Below are positions 35,040 to 43,420 of a DNA stretch of 64,000 nt, piece after piece. The notes under the pieces are model-generated. The model worked only from the letters and a program-made list of their open reading frames with translations. It ran no database searches and was not told the DNA's origin. A program made the position numbers and the translations under genes. The stretch comes from Rhodanobacteraceae bacterium ZG21-1 (GTDB lineage Bacteria > Pseudomonadota > Gammaproteobacteria > Xanthomonadales > Rhodanobacteraceae): the NCBI GenBank assembly GCA_021390615.1, contig JAJEJU010000024.1:1860001-1924000 (forward strand), written 5' to 3'. Position 1 is the stretch's first letter, and each line of letters opens with the position of its first letter.

Positions 35040-35474
35040 ATGTTTGGTGGCCTTAGGGGGGATGAAGTGCACCTCAATGTAGAGGGAGAACTCGCGATTC
35101 AGAATGCCAGCGATGCGGACATCGCGCGTGCATTGGGAGCGCTTCGCAGCTCTGGACCGCACTCTTTTGCGATCCTCTCATCGGAGGGCGGGAGCTACAT
35201 TCAAGTGGCGGGGGGTAGCCAGACCTGCTTAATAGAAGTGCGGGATGCCGCCGCCGGCAGGCATTATCGAGCTCACCAAAATCGACCCCATCCCGTCTTT
35301 CCGGACGGAACCACGCTAGCCTTCGGAGCGGGATCCGCAGTGCTTCAAGGAGATGAGTGGTTCACCGCCGTGCAGGCCACTCAGGTTCTCATTGAATTTC
35401 GCGGCGGCGTGCTACTGCCCACCTCGGCACCGGGTTGGCGCGACGTAACCGACCTCATTTTTGGCAATCATTAG
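35040..35474 (+). CDS. hypothetical protein of the accessory region
   Basis: The 144-residue protein has no signal peptide or membrane segment. It contains an acidic helix start (ASDADIARALGALRSSG) and then strand-like segments SFAILSSEGGSYIQVAG and VLIEFRGGVLLP. The shape, size and context are reminiscent of immunity-type proteins, but no toxin partner is visible and the family is not recognised. The start could instead be the GTG at codon 10. Palindromic repeats flank the gene on both sides. Confidence 0.55.
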   Translation: MFGGLRGDEVHLNVEGELAIQNASDADIARALGALRSSGPHSFAILSSEGGSYIQVAGGSQTCLIEVRDAAAGRHYRAHQNRPHPVFPDGTTLAFGAGSAVLQGDEWFTAVQATQVLIEFRGGVLLPTSAPGWRDVTDLIFGNH

Positions 35475-35491
35475 ACATTAGATAGGTGAAC

Positions 35492-35517
35492 TGTCCGCTT
35501 TCGGCCCAAAGCGAACA
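35492..35517. repeat. palindromic repeat, copy 2
   Basis: TGTCCGCTT and AAGCGAACA (one mismatch) around TCGGCCCA. Same family as 35001-35027 and again between two small orphan ORFs. Confidence 0.72.
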
Positions 35518-35554
35518 TCCAGTCAGTTACGTCGCGACCACGACAGAGAAACCA

Positions 35555-35863
35555 ATGGCCTCCTTGACACGATGGATTCGGAATTTGCTTCAAGTCATCA
35601 TCCTGTTAGCTATCCTACTTTGTGTATATACAGGCTGGCCCCACTGGGAAGTGCAGAAATTGCAGTCATTCTGTAGTGACGTGCATTCGGGCACACCTAT
35701 CGTAGATTTGTCAGCGATCGCTGATCGTCATGGCGTCAATATAGAGTCAGATGAAGGTGTTTATGACGAAGGCGCGAAGGACTGGTTTCTGCCAGTTGCC
35801 GCGATGCCGCGATGCCGACCCTCGGAGATGTTGCCCGCCTCATTCGTCATGACAAAAAGATAG
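35555..35863 (+). CDS. small membrane-anchored protein, C-terminus altered by a frameshift
   Basis: As read, the product is 102 residues. It has an N-terminal membrane anchor (NLLQVIILLAILLCVYTGW) and a short soluble part containing DLSAIADRHGVNIESDEG. The end is disturbed: GCCGCGAT occurs twice in tandem (35798-35805 and 35806-35813). Removing one copy joins the frame to MPTLGDVARLIRHDKK and a stop at 35890-35892, giving a 109-residue protein with a natural-looking C-terminus. The original form was probably that one; the present end (SEMLPASFVMTKR) is frameshifted. The start at 35555 was preferred over an earlier ATG at 35486 inside the repeat. Function unknown. Confidence 0.5.
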   Translation: MASLTRWIRNLLQVIILLAILLCVYTGWPHWEVQKLQSFCSDVHSGTPIVDLSAIADRHGVNIESDEGVYDEGAKDWFLPVAAMPRCRPSEMLPASFVMTKR

Positions 35864-35896
35864 TGCAATCAGCCACTATGGATGGACCTTGACTAT

Positions 35897-35919
35897 TGCC
35901 CGCTTCCGACCCACCGGGC
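35897..35919. repeat. palindromic repeat, degenerate copy 3
   Basis: TGCCCG and CGGGCA arms around a CTTCCGACCCA centre that resembles copies 1 and 2. It follows the frameshifted gene. Confidence 0.5.
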
Positions 35920-35982
35920 ACCTCAGACCAGCATACATAGCCCTAACGCTGCGACTCTTTTAGATAAATACATGGTGCGATA

Positions 35983-36273
35983 ATGAAAATACCCCCACTC
36001 AGTAACGATAAATATGTCAACAAACTCTATGATGATATTAGATCAGAGTTAATTGCCATATTTTCCCACTCGCCAGCGCGAGCATATGAAATGCTCGCAT
36101 ATTTTTATACAAATCACCCCGAATGCGACGAAGATTTCTATTTCCATCAAGGGCCATTCAATATGGCACTTCGCATTCACTATGCCCAGGTCGTGGGTGG
36201 AGATGTATCTAGCGTGGATTTCGTAAATTGGCGCAAAATTTACAACTCCATTTGGAAAGAGAGAGTGAGATAA
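35983..36273 (+). CDS. AT-rich orphan protein
   Basis: The 96-residue product reads as a compact alpha-rich cytosolic protein (YDDIRSELIAIFSHSP, ARAYEMLAYFYTNHPE). No known family is recognised. Its codons use many A/T third positions (AAA, ATA, TAT, AAT), in sharp contrast to the rest of the window, which indicates recent acquisition from a lower-GC source. Composition and codon periodicity support a real gene. No partner gene is adjacent. The ribosome site is weak. Confidence 0.6.
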   Translation: MKIPPLSNDKYVNKLYDDIRSELIAIFSHSPARAYEMLAYFYTNHPECDEDFYFHQGPFNMALRIHYAQVVGGDVSSVDFVNWRKIYNSIWKERVR

Positions 36274-36577
36274 CCGGCACCTGGGCCATCAGGCGCTCAA
36301 ACGATTGGGGCGGTAGGTTCTTCGTCATAGACGCGGCCGTCACAATGAAATAGCAGCACGGCCCTTAGCAAAGCCGTTGATGCTCGCAACCTATCCGCAT
36401 ATGGCCTGAGCTTGAGAGAAGCACGACACCGCGCCCCAGCCACTAGCTGCAGGTAGTTGGCCCCGCCGAACGACACGAAGCGATATAGTGCCCCCGCGGA
36501 GCAGCTATCGACTCATCTGGCTTATCGGGCTCACCGTCACGAAGGCTGGATCGTCGTTCATAGCAAGGGGGACAAGG

Positions 36578-37090
36578 ATGGCGCGTTTGATCGTTCTGGC
36601 GGTGATGCTTGCCTCGCCGGCATTGCTGTCCTCGGCGCAGGCCCAACAGCAGGCTGATACGGCCATTCCACCGATGCTGGCCGCTAATCCATCTCCTGCC
36701 CCGCCCCACGCGGGGGCGGTCAGATGCCTCAGGCCTACAGGCCTGCGCTACCCCAACGGCGCGCCCGTGATGATGGCCAGTTATGACTGCGTGCCCAGCG
36801 AAAATCTCTCTTACAACTCGCGTCACCTGCCCGTATTTCCACCGCAGGCGATACGTGCCCATCACTCGGGCACCGTCATCACCAAGGCCATGATCTCGAA
36901 GGATGGCATACCGGCATCCGTAACCATCGAGGAGAGCAGCGGTTACCCCGAGCTCGACGAGGCAGCGATCGACGCGGTGAAACAGTGGCACTTCAATCCC
37001 GCCACGAAGAACGGTGTACCGATCGATGGTTTTGCACGCGTTCCTGTGAACTTCCAACTCAACGTTCCACCATCGGCTCCGGGTCACTGA
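36578..37090 (+). CDS. exported TonB C-terminal domain protein (copy 1)
   Basis: The 170-residue product starts with a cleavable signal peptide (ends ALLSSAQAQQ). It ends with a TonB-C-type domain containing GTVITKAMISKDGIPASVTI, EESSGYPELDEAAIDAVKQW and FNPATKNGVPIDGFARVPVNF. It lacks the membrane anchor and Pro-rich spacer of true TonB, so energy transduction is unlikely; it is probably a periplasmic protein. AAGGGGGA precedes the ATG at 36578. Two related proteins follow within 3 kb. Confidence 0.78.
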   Translation: MARLIVLAVMLASPALLSSAQAQQQADTAIPPMLAANPSPAPPHAGAVRCLRPTGLRYPNGAPVMMASYDCVPSENLSYNSRHLPVFPPQAIRAHHSGTVITKAMISKDGIPASVTIEESSGYPELDEAAIDAVKQWHFNPATKNGVPIDGFARVPVNFQLNVPPSAPGH

Positions 37091-37365
37091 TCTGAGAGGG
37101 CACCATCTCAAGACGGCATTCAGATCGACATCGATCATCCGGGCCCTATTCAGTCGCGGCCCCAGGCAGAGGGGCACTGATGTTTCGACGACAATATCCT
37201 CGTATGCATGAAAGGCGAGGGATGGGAGCGTGGGGTGTACGAGGGCACATACGTCATAGCCGTCTAACGCCATGGCTTGCGACTCTCGCGGAAAGCCGCA
37301 AGCCATTTTTAAACGTAGTGCCGACTCGCCATCGCACTGCGCACCACGAATCGAGGGGATTAAAG

Positions 37366-37836
37366 ATGAAGAGATGGAGCATGGCTTCGACCCTATGCGT
37401 AACCATCGCCACGGCCCCAGGCGCACACGCACAGCGCGAATTCCCTGGGCCTGGCTATAACTACTTGCCTGCGATCCCTTCCGCAGACCAGTGCGCGCAA
37501 CTCAAATCCTTCAGAACTCTGTCCAATGGAAGGCATGTCCCGTGGAATCGATGCGCGGAATTGGATTCTTCCTACGCTTCGAAGTATCCACCCAAGCTTC
37601 CCGGTGGCGATAAGGCGGAATCTCATCCTCACGAGGGTGCAGTGATCCTGGTGGTAGCAGTCGAGGCCAACGGATCGTTGTCCGACATCCGCGTCGAAAG
37701 AAGCAGTGGCTACCTCGATCTCGACGTCGCAGCACACAAGGCGGTAGAGCGGTGGAGATTCTTGCCTGCCTACCAAGCTGGAGTACCGGAAAGATCTTAC
37801 GTCCGCGTGCCCGTCACTTTTGAGATTGCGGACTAA
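37366..37836 (+). CDS. exported TonB C-terminal domain protein (copy 2)
   Basis: The 156-residue protein has a signal peptide ending near GAHAQ. Its C-terminal domain has GAVILVVAVEANGSLSDIRV, ERSSGYLDLDVAAHKAVERW and FLPAYQAGVPERSYVRVPVTF, parallel to copy 1. Two Cys (SADQCAQLK and WNRCAELD) in the N-terminal part might form a disulfide. The ATG at 37366 follows GAGGGG at a distance of about 9 bases; the open frame extends further upstream without family similarity. Confidence 0.75.
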   Translation: MKRWSMASTLCVTIATAPGAHAQREFPGPGYNYLPAIPSADQCAQLKSFRTLSNGRHVPWNRCAELDSSYASKYPPKLPGGDKAESHPHEGAVILVVAVEANGSLSDIRVERSSGYLDLDVAAHKAVERWRFLPAYQAGVPERSYVRVPVTFEIAD

Positions 37837-38188
37837 GTCAGAGCCTGCGAAGGAACACCTTCGACGATGCACGACTCTCGAAGGCTCACGAAAACTTCCT
37901 GACTGGCAACCCCCGGGCTCAGACATGGTTCACTGGCTCGATGAGCGACTTCAGGCCTCCCTGCGCCCATGCAGGCAGAGTCGAATCCCGAAGATGCCGT
38001 GTCCTTGGGCAACAAACGGCGAGCCGGCTGTAGGCATGCTCGCCCGCACAGGCCACGTGGCGAACTGCCTCGCACCGGTGATGCCATGGCATCATCGCCC
38101 ACAGCCATTGCTGAGCAGCGCGAAGATTCTTGCCCACTTCAGCACCAAGCAGGGGCTCATACGAACCCGCCTAGGAGGCAGGTAAGCC
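37837..38188. other. gene-free stretch
   Basis: About 350 bases with only weak ORFs lacking motifs. Immediately before the next gene AGGAGG (38173-38178) is a clear ribosome site. Confidence 0.45.
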
Positions 38189-38575
38189 ATGCACCACCAT
38201 CACGGAGGAGATTATGATGGTTATATTCCAGGCGATATCACGCCGATTCCAGCAGCGACACGGGAAACCTGGCTTCATCGCCGGGGCATGATGTGGCGAG
38301 GAGCCAAGGAAGCGTACTGGTGGTCGCCGCCTGATCACAAATGCGGTCACAGACACCGCGAAGGCCTGAGGTTCGACCTCGACATGGGCCTTGAGATCGA
38401 GCGTCTTCAGCGGGTTTTCCCGGGCGACGATTCGGATTGTCGATGCCGCTCCCTGCCCATCTACGAAGAAAATGGTGTCCGGGTCGGCAAGGATCACTTC
38501 GAACGCAATGTCACTATCACGACCCTCTTGATCGGCCTAGCCATCGTGTCGATGGTGATTTTTTTCAGCCGATAA
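38189..38575 (+). CDS. hypothetical tail-anchored protein
   Basis: The 128-residue product begins with a His/Asp/Tyr-rich segment (MHHHHGGDYDGY). A polar region with two Cys (HKCGHRHRE, DCRCRSLP) follows, and a single C-terminal membrane segment TITTLLIGLAIVSMVIFF ends the chain. The arrangement suggests tail anchoring with the N-terminus in the cytoplasm. The His and Cys clusters could bind metal, which is only a guess. AGGAGG lies 10 bases before the ATG. No family is recognised. Confidence 0.58.
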   Translation: MHHHHGGDYDGYIPGDITPIPAATRETWLHRRGMMWRGAKEAYWWSPPDHKCGHRHREGLRFDLDMGLEIERLQRVFPGDDSDCRCRSLPIYEENGVRVGKDHFERNVTITTLLIGLAIVSMVIFFSR

Positions 38576-38724
38576 AGGGGGCTTTGAAAAACCACCGGCC
38601 ACGGCTTTCCGCTCGCCTCGACGCGCGCTGAAGCGCCGTTGGAGTAGCACGTAAGACTTCCTGCACTCTTCGACATCCTGCCAGCCCTGATCGTCGTCGA
38701 CTGCATCGGCCATTGGCGACTGGG

Positions 38725-39033
38725 TCATCCACGCGGAACCAAGGGGCCAAGAAGAGCCAGCAGGCCGACGAATAGTGCAACGGGCACGGCTATTCCAAGC
38801 AGCATCCCGAGGGCGACCCACCCCAGCCCCTTGGCACCTTGCGTGTCGAATCGCCGCGCCAGATAGATCATGCCTGGCAGAAGCGGGGCCAGCCCTGAGG
38901 CAATGGCTTCGACAAGCGCAGGTCTCGCGTTGGCCGGCAGCATCTCCAAACACTGGATAGTGACGATCCAGAGGGGCCAGCCCAGGAGTCCACAACCCGT
39001 GCCAGCTGACATTAATCGGACGGATTGTCTCAT
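38725..39033 (-). CDS. small hydrophobic membrane protein
   Basis: The 102-residue protein has two or three hydrophobic segments (LLGWPLWIVTIQCLEML; the region after ARP; LGMLLGIAVPVALFVGLLAL). It is the only minus-strand gene candidate in this part. No family or partner is recognised. An alternative ATG seven codons downstream is possible because neither start has a good ribosome site. Confidence 0.5.
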   Translation of the reverse strand: MRQSVRLMSAGTGCGLLGWPLWIVTIQCLEMLPANARPALVEAIASGLAPLLPGMIYLARRFDTQGAKGLGWVALGMLLGIAVPVALFVGLLALLGPLVPRG

Positions 39034-39455
39034 GAGCAGACAGCCTCGAGGCGCGCCGCTCCAAGCCGGTACGGCAGATCAAAAGTGATGCGCGGCCGCC
39101 ATGATCGAACTACCGTACGCGCACGCGGCTCATATCGATCTTGGCGCATCGGCAGACCCGCCTGTCTATCCAGTGCGACCTGCACACGATGGCGACAACG
39201 GCATTTGCCTAATGCCCGAATCAGGGATGGAGCACCGCCATGCCGAGCACGCTGCAGTCGCGTTAATCTACGGCAAGGGGAAGTTGCTCGGATCGATAGG
39301 CCATTAAGACGGGGTGTTTCGGCAACCTTCAAATCGACTGCCGGAATGAGGTGCTGCGCCCTATGAGGGCCGGCGCCACTGCAGATTGACGCGCGAGCAA
39401 GATATGTCATGTCGGTCATCCAGCCATCGCTTCCAAACCATGGAGTACGCAGAGT
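39034..39455. other. gene-free stretch
   Basis: About 420 bases in which several overlapping ORFs exist but none has a motif or plausible composition. The 366-codon minus-strand ORF across it also covers two supported plus-strand genes. Confidence 0.4.
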
Positions 39456-39893
39456 ATGAAGATATGGGCAAGCTACCTTTTCCTGCTGTCGATGGTCAGC
39501 CCGGCATTCGGCCAGGACAAGCCCGTCGCCTACAACAACTTGTCGCCGGGCGGCCGCACGGCGCCCGATCAGTTGGTGCACGATGCACTCGACAAGCAGT
39601 ACGACATCGTCGACTTCGAGCTCGCCAAGCACGCCTACACTTCGCCGCGCCCCATCGCAGGGTCCACCCCGCATACCGCGACGGCTGACGACGGAACCGC
39701 CTTGCACGGCCACGTCATGCTGGCTTACGTCGTCACGCTCGACGGCCATGCCGCCTCTCCGACAGTCATCAAATGCACCGAGCCAAAGCTGTGCAGACTG
39801 GCGATAGAGGCAACCCTTACCTGGCGCTTCGATGTCGGCACGCTCGATGGCAAGAAGATAAGCACCGTCGCCCTGCAGGAATTTCAATTCTGA
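39456..39893 (+). CDS. exported protein, divergent TonB-C-like (copy 3)
   Basis: The 145-residue product has a signal peptide (SYLFLLSMVSPAFGQ). Its C-terminal half, HVMLAYVVTLDGHAASPTVI followed by a Cys pair (IKCTEPKLCR) and ATLTWRFDVGTLDGKKI, follows the TonB-C order of strands and the W-x-F element, but more loosely than copies 1 and 2. The relation is thus probable rather than certain. It belongs to the same accessory stretch. Confidence 0.65.
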   Translation: MKIWASYLFLLSMVSPAFGQDKPVAYNNLSPGGRTAPDQLVHDALDKQYDIVDFELAKHAYTSPRPIAGSTPHTATADDGTALHGHVMLAYVVTLDGHAASPTVIKCTEPKLCRLAIEATLTWRFDVGTLDGKKISTVALQEFQF

Positions 39894-39954
39894 TGACTTC
39901 TCTGCGCGAAATGCGTGTGTTTTCGATCCATGACGGACATCGGCGAGATCCAGC

Positions 39955-40332
39955 ATGGCCATGAGACATATACGGATTACCGAAGCTCCCCCTGGCGAAG
40001 CGCCTGCACGTATCCGCGCCGCGTGGGTGAACATAGTCCTTCCCCTCGCGGACATTCCACAAGCCCAGCCCGACGTGTGGATCACGAGGGGTGTGCTCGG
40101 CAAGGATCGCGGTGTATGGGCGCGCATCAAACGGCTATTTGGTATCCCCGTCGTGGAGCAGCCCGAGGTCGGCTATCTGGTGGACACCATCATTGCCGTC
40201 GAGTTGCTGCGCGCACATGCCCCATCGGCGGCTGCATGGTGGGATCGCCATACGCCGCATCTGCTGGTTCCGGGAAGAAAGTTAGTCTTCGCGGCTTCCT
40301 GCTGCGAAGAAGTCGGACACGTTGTGAACTAG
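39955..40332 (+). CDS. hypothetical protein
   Basis: The 125-residue protein is cytosolic by appearance. It starts HIRITEAPPGEAPARIRAAW followed by a VNIVLPLA strand, then GVLGKDRGVWARIKRLFG, and ends with a Cys-Cys (AASCCEEVG). The opening APPGEAP-x-x-I-R-x-A-W resembles a scattered family of unknown function. An ATG two codons downstream is an alternative start. No functional clue from neighbours. Confidence 0.58.
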   Translation: MAMRHIRITEAPPGEAPARIRAAWVNIVLPLADIPQAQPDVWITRGVLGKDRGVWARIKRLFGIPVVEQPEVGYLVDTIIAVELLRAHAPSAAAWWDRHTPHLLVPGRKLVFAASCCEEVGHVVN

Positions 40333-40425
40333 AGGCTCGCCCTGCGCACACTGAGCTGTGCGCCTCGCGGGCCTGGTAGCGGTTTCTCGTTCAAGGCTCC
40401 GCCGGCAGTCCTCGGCAATCCGCAC

Positions 40426-40635
40426 TCAGGCGTAGTTCGCCAGCTCGATGGTCGCTTCCAGGCAGCTCATCTCGACGCGTGCGGGCCGGCCGAGAGCATG
40501 CTCCTCGCGCGCCGCCTGGCGCGCCTGCTTGATCGCCGATCCGAGCTTCAGGCCCTGCAGGATCGTCGCCCCGCCCCTCATGACCCGCCAGAGCCCCGAA
40601 GGCGACTCGACGAGCAGGAAGGTCACCGCGTTCAT
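40426..40635 (-). CDS. small hypothetical protein
   Basis: The 69-residue product (from the ATG ending at 40635, preceded by GGAGAGG) reads MNAVTFLLVESPSGLWRVMR at its start. A helical region rich in Ala, Arg and Gln (KQARQAAREEHA) and a closing strand CLEATIELANYA follow. It resembles compact DUF-type proteins of about 70 residues but no family is assigned. An upstream in-frame ATG would add 23 less plausible residues. Confidence 0.5.
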   Translation of the reverse strand: MNAVTFLLVESPSGLWRVMRGGATILQGLKLGSAIKQARQAAREEHALGRPARVEMSCLEATIELANYA

Positions 40636-41064
40636 GTTGCCTCTCCATGTGGGGAATCGCCGGAGTATCGGCCGCGCCTCCATGAGAGGCGTCGCCTGAT
40701 TCACCGGACGACGGCATCATCCATGCAGCCGTGTCCGCATGAAATCAGGCATGACTGACCGGCCGTGTAGGACAAATCCGACACAACGGTCCAGGCAGGG
40801 CCGACTGCCTGCAGCGCGGACTGAGGACGTAGGGACGAGAGCTATGCGGGCATCGCATCAAGGGCAGAGATTCCGTTCTGACAAACAGCCATTGAAGCCA
40901 GTCCTCGATCAAGCGCCTACTCGACTGGTTTCCAATAAAACTTCGCCAGTGATCCATTGCTGTCTACGGCCGCCATCTGCCAGCTTTTCCGCGTGGAGAA
41001 CGCCTCATATATCGCTATCTGTGCCTGCTACACTCGCCACGAGCCGAACTTAGGGGATTGAGGG
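40636..41064. other. gene-free stretch
   Basis: About 430 bases between divergent small genes; no coding or RNA feature seen. Confidence 0.4.
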
Positions 41065-41397
41065 ATGAACAAGGCACTCGTATCCGGATTATTCGGGCTG
41101 GCGCTGGCTGGAGCCGCACTCGCTGCCTGGGGGCAGGCCAGTCCTTCCACCACCATCACGGCCGGCGATCTCTCTGCCACCAACGGCCAGGGCATGACGC
41201 CCGAACAGACCAATGACGCCCTCGCGGATGCCCAGCAGGGGGACGCCGATGCCAACAAGATCAAGCTCGTGGAATGCCTGGGTACCAAGATGTTCCAGGA
41301 TCCGCAGCCCGAAGGGCATCCGCCGAGCAAAGAAGAATGCCTGAGCCTGCTCAAAGCCAAGGGCATTCCTCCCAGCAGCTACGTGCCGTTCAAGTAA
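41065..41397 (+). CDS. small exported protein
   Basis: The 110-residue product has a signal peptide (LFGLALAGAALAAWGQA). The mature part is acidic, with a Gly/Thr-rich start and two Cys (LVECLGTK and KEECLSLLK) about 25 residues apart that may form a disulfide. The start follows a GGGATTGAGGG site. No family recognised. A GC hairpin lies just after the stop. Confidence 0.62.
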   Translation: MNKALVSGLFGLALAGAALAAWGQASPSTTITAGDLSATNGQGMTPEQTNDALADAQQGDADANKIKLVECLGTKMFQDPQPEGHPPSKEECLSLLKAKGIPPSSYVPFK

Positions 41398-41415
41398 GCA
41401 GCAGCTGACGCCTGT

Positions 41416-41436
41416 CGGCCGCCTGCTTGGCGGCCG
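41416..41436 (+). terminator. possible terminator hairpin
   Basis: CGGCCGCC and GGCGGCCG (8 bp) with loop TGCTT, 19 bases after the stop of the small exported gene, followed by a short CGTTTCT. Confidence 0.45.
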
Positions 41437-41551
41437 CGTTTCTGTGTGGCTGGCTTAGCCTGATTTCGAGGGCCCAGATCTCGGCGCGACATGCACCAGG
41501 GCAAACGGAGCAGGCAGTGCGCAGGGCTTGGGACAAGCTTAGGTGACAAGC

Positions 41552-41935
41552 ATGCATATTGACGAGAACGTCTTAACCATCGCGGCCGCAGCCGCAGAAC
41601 TCGGCCTGCCGGTGGTACTGCTACTGCTTATCAGGTTCTCCCGCGCAGCCAAGCCCAAGGCTGTGGTGATGCTCGGTGCCGTATGCCCTCTTTTGTGTTT
41701 CTACGTGTTTGCGACCATCGAATATCTGATATCGCCGAAGGACCCAGGCGCCATCTTCGCGTTCTTCGCCATGTGGGTGATGAGCTTTGCAGTCTATGCC
41801 GCAGCCGCCCTGCTCGGCCTGATGATCGCCTTCTTCAGAACGCCGACAAAGACCTACGCGCGCTTCATCGTGGGGCTGGCATCCCTGCCGCTCTCTTTGG
41901 GGCTGCTTGAGCTTGCGGCCCGGCTTTATCGCTGA
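41552..41935 (+). CDS. small polytopic membrane protein
   Basis: The 127-residue product has four hydrophobic segments: LGLPVVLLLLIRF, MLGAVCPLLCFYVFATIEYL, FAFFAMWVMSFAVYAAAALL and a final FIVGLASLPLSLGLLELA. Loops are short. The ATG at 41552 was preferred over a GTG three codons earlier. Function unknown. Confidence 0.58.
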   Translation: MHIDENVLTIAAAAAELGLPVVLLLLIRFSRAAKPKAVVMLGAVCPLLCFYVFATIEYLISPKDPGAIFAFFAMWVMSFAVYAAAALLGLMIAFFRTPTKTYARFIVGLASLPLSLGLLELAARLYR

Positions 41936-42035
41936 CGAAGTTCCCACGAAGCAGATCAGCTTTCGATTCGGGACAAACGCTTCGCTGCCTGCTTGCCAGC
42001 ATCCAAGTTGAGCAAACCCACCAAGAGAAACTCGA

Positions 42036-42557
42036 ATGGCTGCTCTTTCGATTGCCTTGCTCGCCATCGGCCTGACGCCGCCGCCACAGGTGCCCTCTCT
42101 GCCGCCACCGCCGGCCTTGGCAGGGTCGCCGCCGCAGGCATGCACGGTCGAGCCGCTGCGCCTGGACATCGAGCGCATCCGCCATGCGAAGGAAGTTCAG
42201 GCCGTCCAGGCAGACCCCGACATGTTGCACGCGACGATTCTTCTCACCGACGGCGATGTGCTCAAAGCCACCAGCCTCGGCTGTTCGGCGCGCGCTATCG
42301 AGGTGCGGCTCTGGACGAAAGCCGGCATGTACGTCGACCCGCCCCTGCTGCAAAAAGCCGCTTTCGTGACAGGCCTGCTGTTGCCCAGCGACAAGGCCTT
42401 GCCGCTGCAGCGAGCCATGGCGCAGGCGAAGTTCGATTCGCCTTATGGCAAGGTCCGGCATATCAGCCATGAACGAAGCTATCTGATCCACATCACCTCG
42501 GAACCGTTGAACGGCTGGGGCTACTCGATGATGGACATCGCCTTGCTCAATCTTTAG
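42036..42557 (+). CDS. hypothetical exported protein
   Basis: The 173-residue product starts with a short hydrophobic segment and a Pro-rich stretch (PPPQVPSLPPPPALAG), probably a signal peptide plus linker. It has two Cys (QACTVEP, LGCSARA) and mostly strand-like segments (ATILLTDGDVLKATS, AIEVRLWTK). No known family. It follows the membrane protein by 100 bases on the same strand. Confidence 0.55.
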   Translation: MAALSIALLAIGLTPPPQVPSLPPPPALAGSPPQACTVEPLRLDIERIRHAKEVQAVQADPDMLHATILLTDGDVLKATSLGCSARAIEVRLWTKAGMYVDPPLLQKAAFVTGLLLPSDKALPLQRAMAQAKFDSPYGKVRHISHERSYLIHITSEPLNGWGYSMMDIALLNL

Positions 42558-42970
42558 CCGTCCATAGCGGCACCTGACGGACGCTCGGATACGGCCATCA
42601 TTCAAGTCCGCCTATCGCGGCGGCCCTCGCGCTACTGCGGACGGGCTTCCTGCCTTACATCCGTTCAAAGACAGACAAGGCAAGCCCGACCCAGCCGCTT
42701 TGCTCGGCCGATGAATGATCCGAGCGGCCGCTCAGACACCGAATGCTTCGATACCTTTCATTTGAAAGCGCGCGTGCATGCCTTGCGCTTTCCTGCCCTT
42801 GAGCCGCGGTCGCGGCACAAGGAAAATGCTGTGGCTTTTCTAGCCTTTGCCCGCCAAAATCCGAACGGCGTACCAAGGTCGATACCGAGCAACGCCATGA
42901 ATTGGCCGCCCGAAAGAATCGATCGCTCAGATGCAATACACTAGAGCGGTTAATAAGCCAAGCTGCACAT
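42558..42970. other. gene-free stretch
   Basis: About 410 bases with weak ORFs only; nothing recognised. Confidence 0.4.
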
Positions 42971-43216
42971 ATGACCGCACGCAAGCATGACGATCTATGG
43001 CGCCAGTTCCAGAGTGAATTGGCCAGCCTCGAAGCAAAGCCTTCGCCTCCTCTTACGCACGAAGAAATCCAGAAGCTCAACCGGGATCAGCAACTGGTAC
43101 TCGCCAAGACCGAGTTTCGCGATATGCAGCGCAAATACGGTCTGTCGATCGCCGAGATTCTGGCCTGCTTTCCCGAGGAAGAAAGCATTTCCTATCTCCA
43201 ATCCCTGATGCGTTAA
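42971..43216 (+). CDS. small helical hypothetical protein
   Basis: The 81-residue product is mostly helical and charged: ARKHDDLWRQFQSELASLEA, then THEEIQKLNRDQQLVLAKTE and MQRKYGLSIAEILACFPEEE. The last part could be a helix-turn-helix-like pair, but no DNA-binding family is recognised. The ATG at 42971 was chosen because the earlier open frame has no similar composition. Confidence 0.52.
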   Translation: MTARKHDDLWRQFQSELASLEAKPSPPLTHEEIQKLNRDQQLVLAKTEFRDMQRKYGLSIAEILACFPEEESISYLQSLMR

Positions 43217-43420
43217 TCCACGCGGCACTCTGACCTGGCCAGCGGGCGGAGCTCGATTCGCTCGTCTTCTTGGTGCTACAGCTCGCATGGAGAGCGCCTC
43301 GTCACATCGAGCTGGTTTGCATGCCGGCCAGCGTCATGAGCTCCCATATGGAGGCGCATCGGCGGCGTATTCCGATGCAAACAGCCAAACAGCAAGGACA
43401 AGCCACATAGGATGGTTCTC

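Noticed and set aside
36274-36281. CCGGCACC as a possible second att site matching the tRNA-Thr end
   Set aside because: Only 8 bases match the tRNA 3' end (CCGGCACC); too short to distinguish from chance.
36443-37432. 329-codon minus-strand ORF opposite the first TonB-C-type gene
   Set aside because: Antisense composition; the plus-strand product has a signal peptide and a recognisable domain.
37820-38185. 121-codon plus-strand ORF after the second TonB-C-type gene
   Set aside because: Starts inside the preceding gene, no ribosome site, no motif and no plausible fold.
39030-40130. 366-codon minus-strand ORF in the accessory region
   Set aside because: It overlaps two plus-strand genes with better features (signal peptide, conserved start) and shows no family motif.
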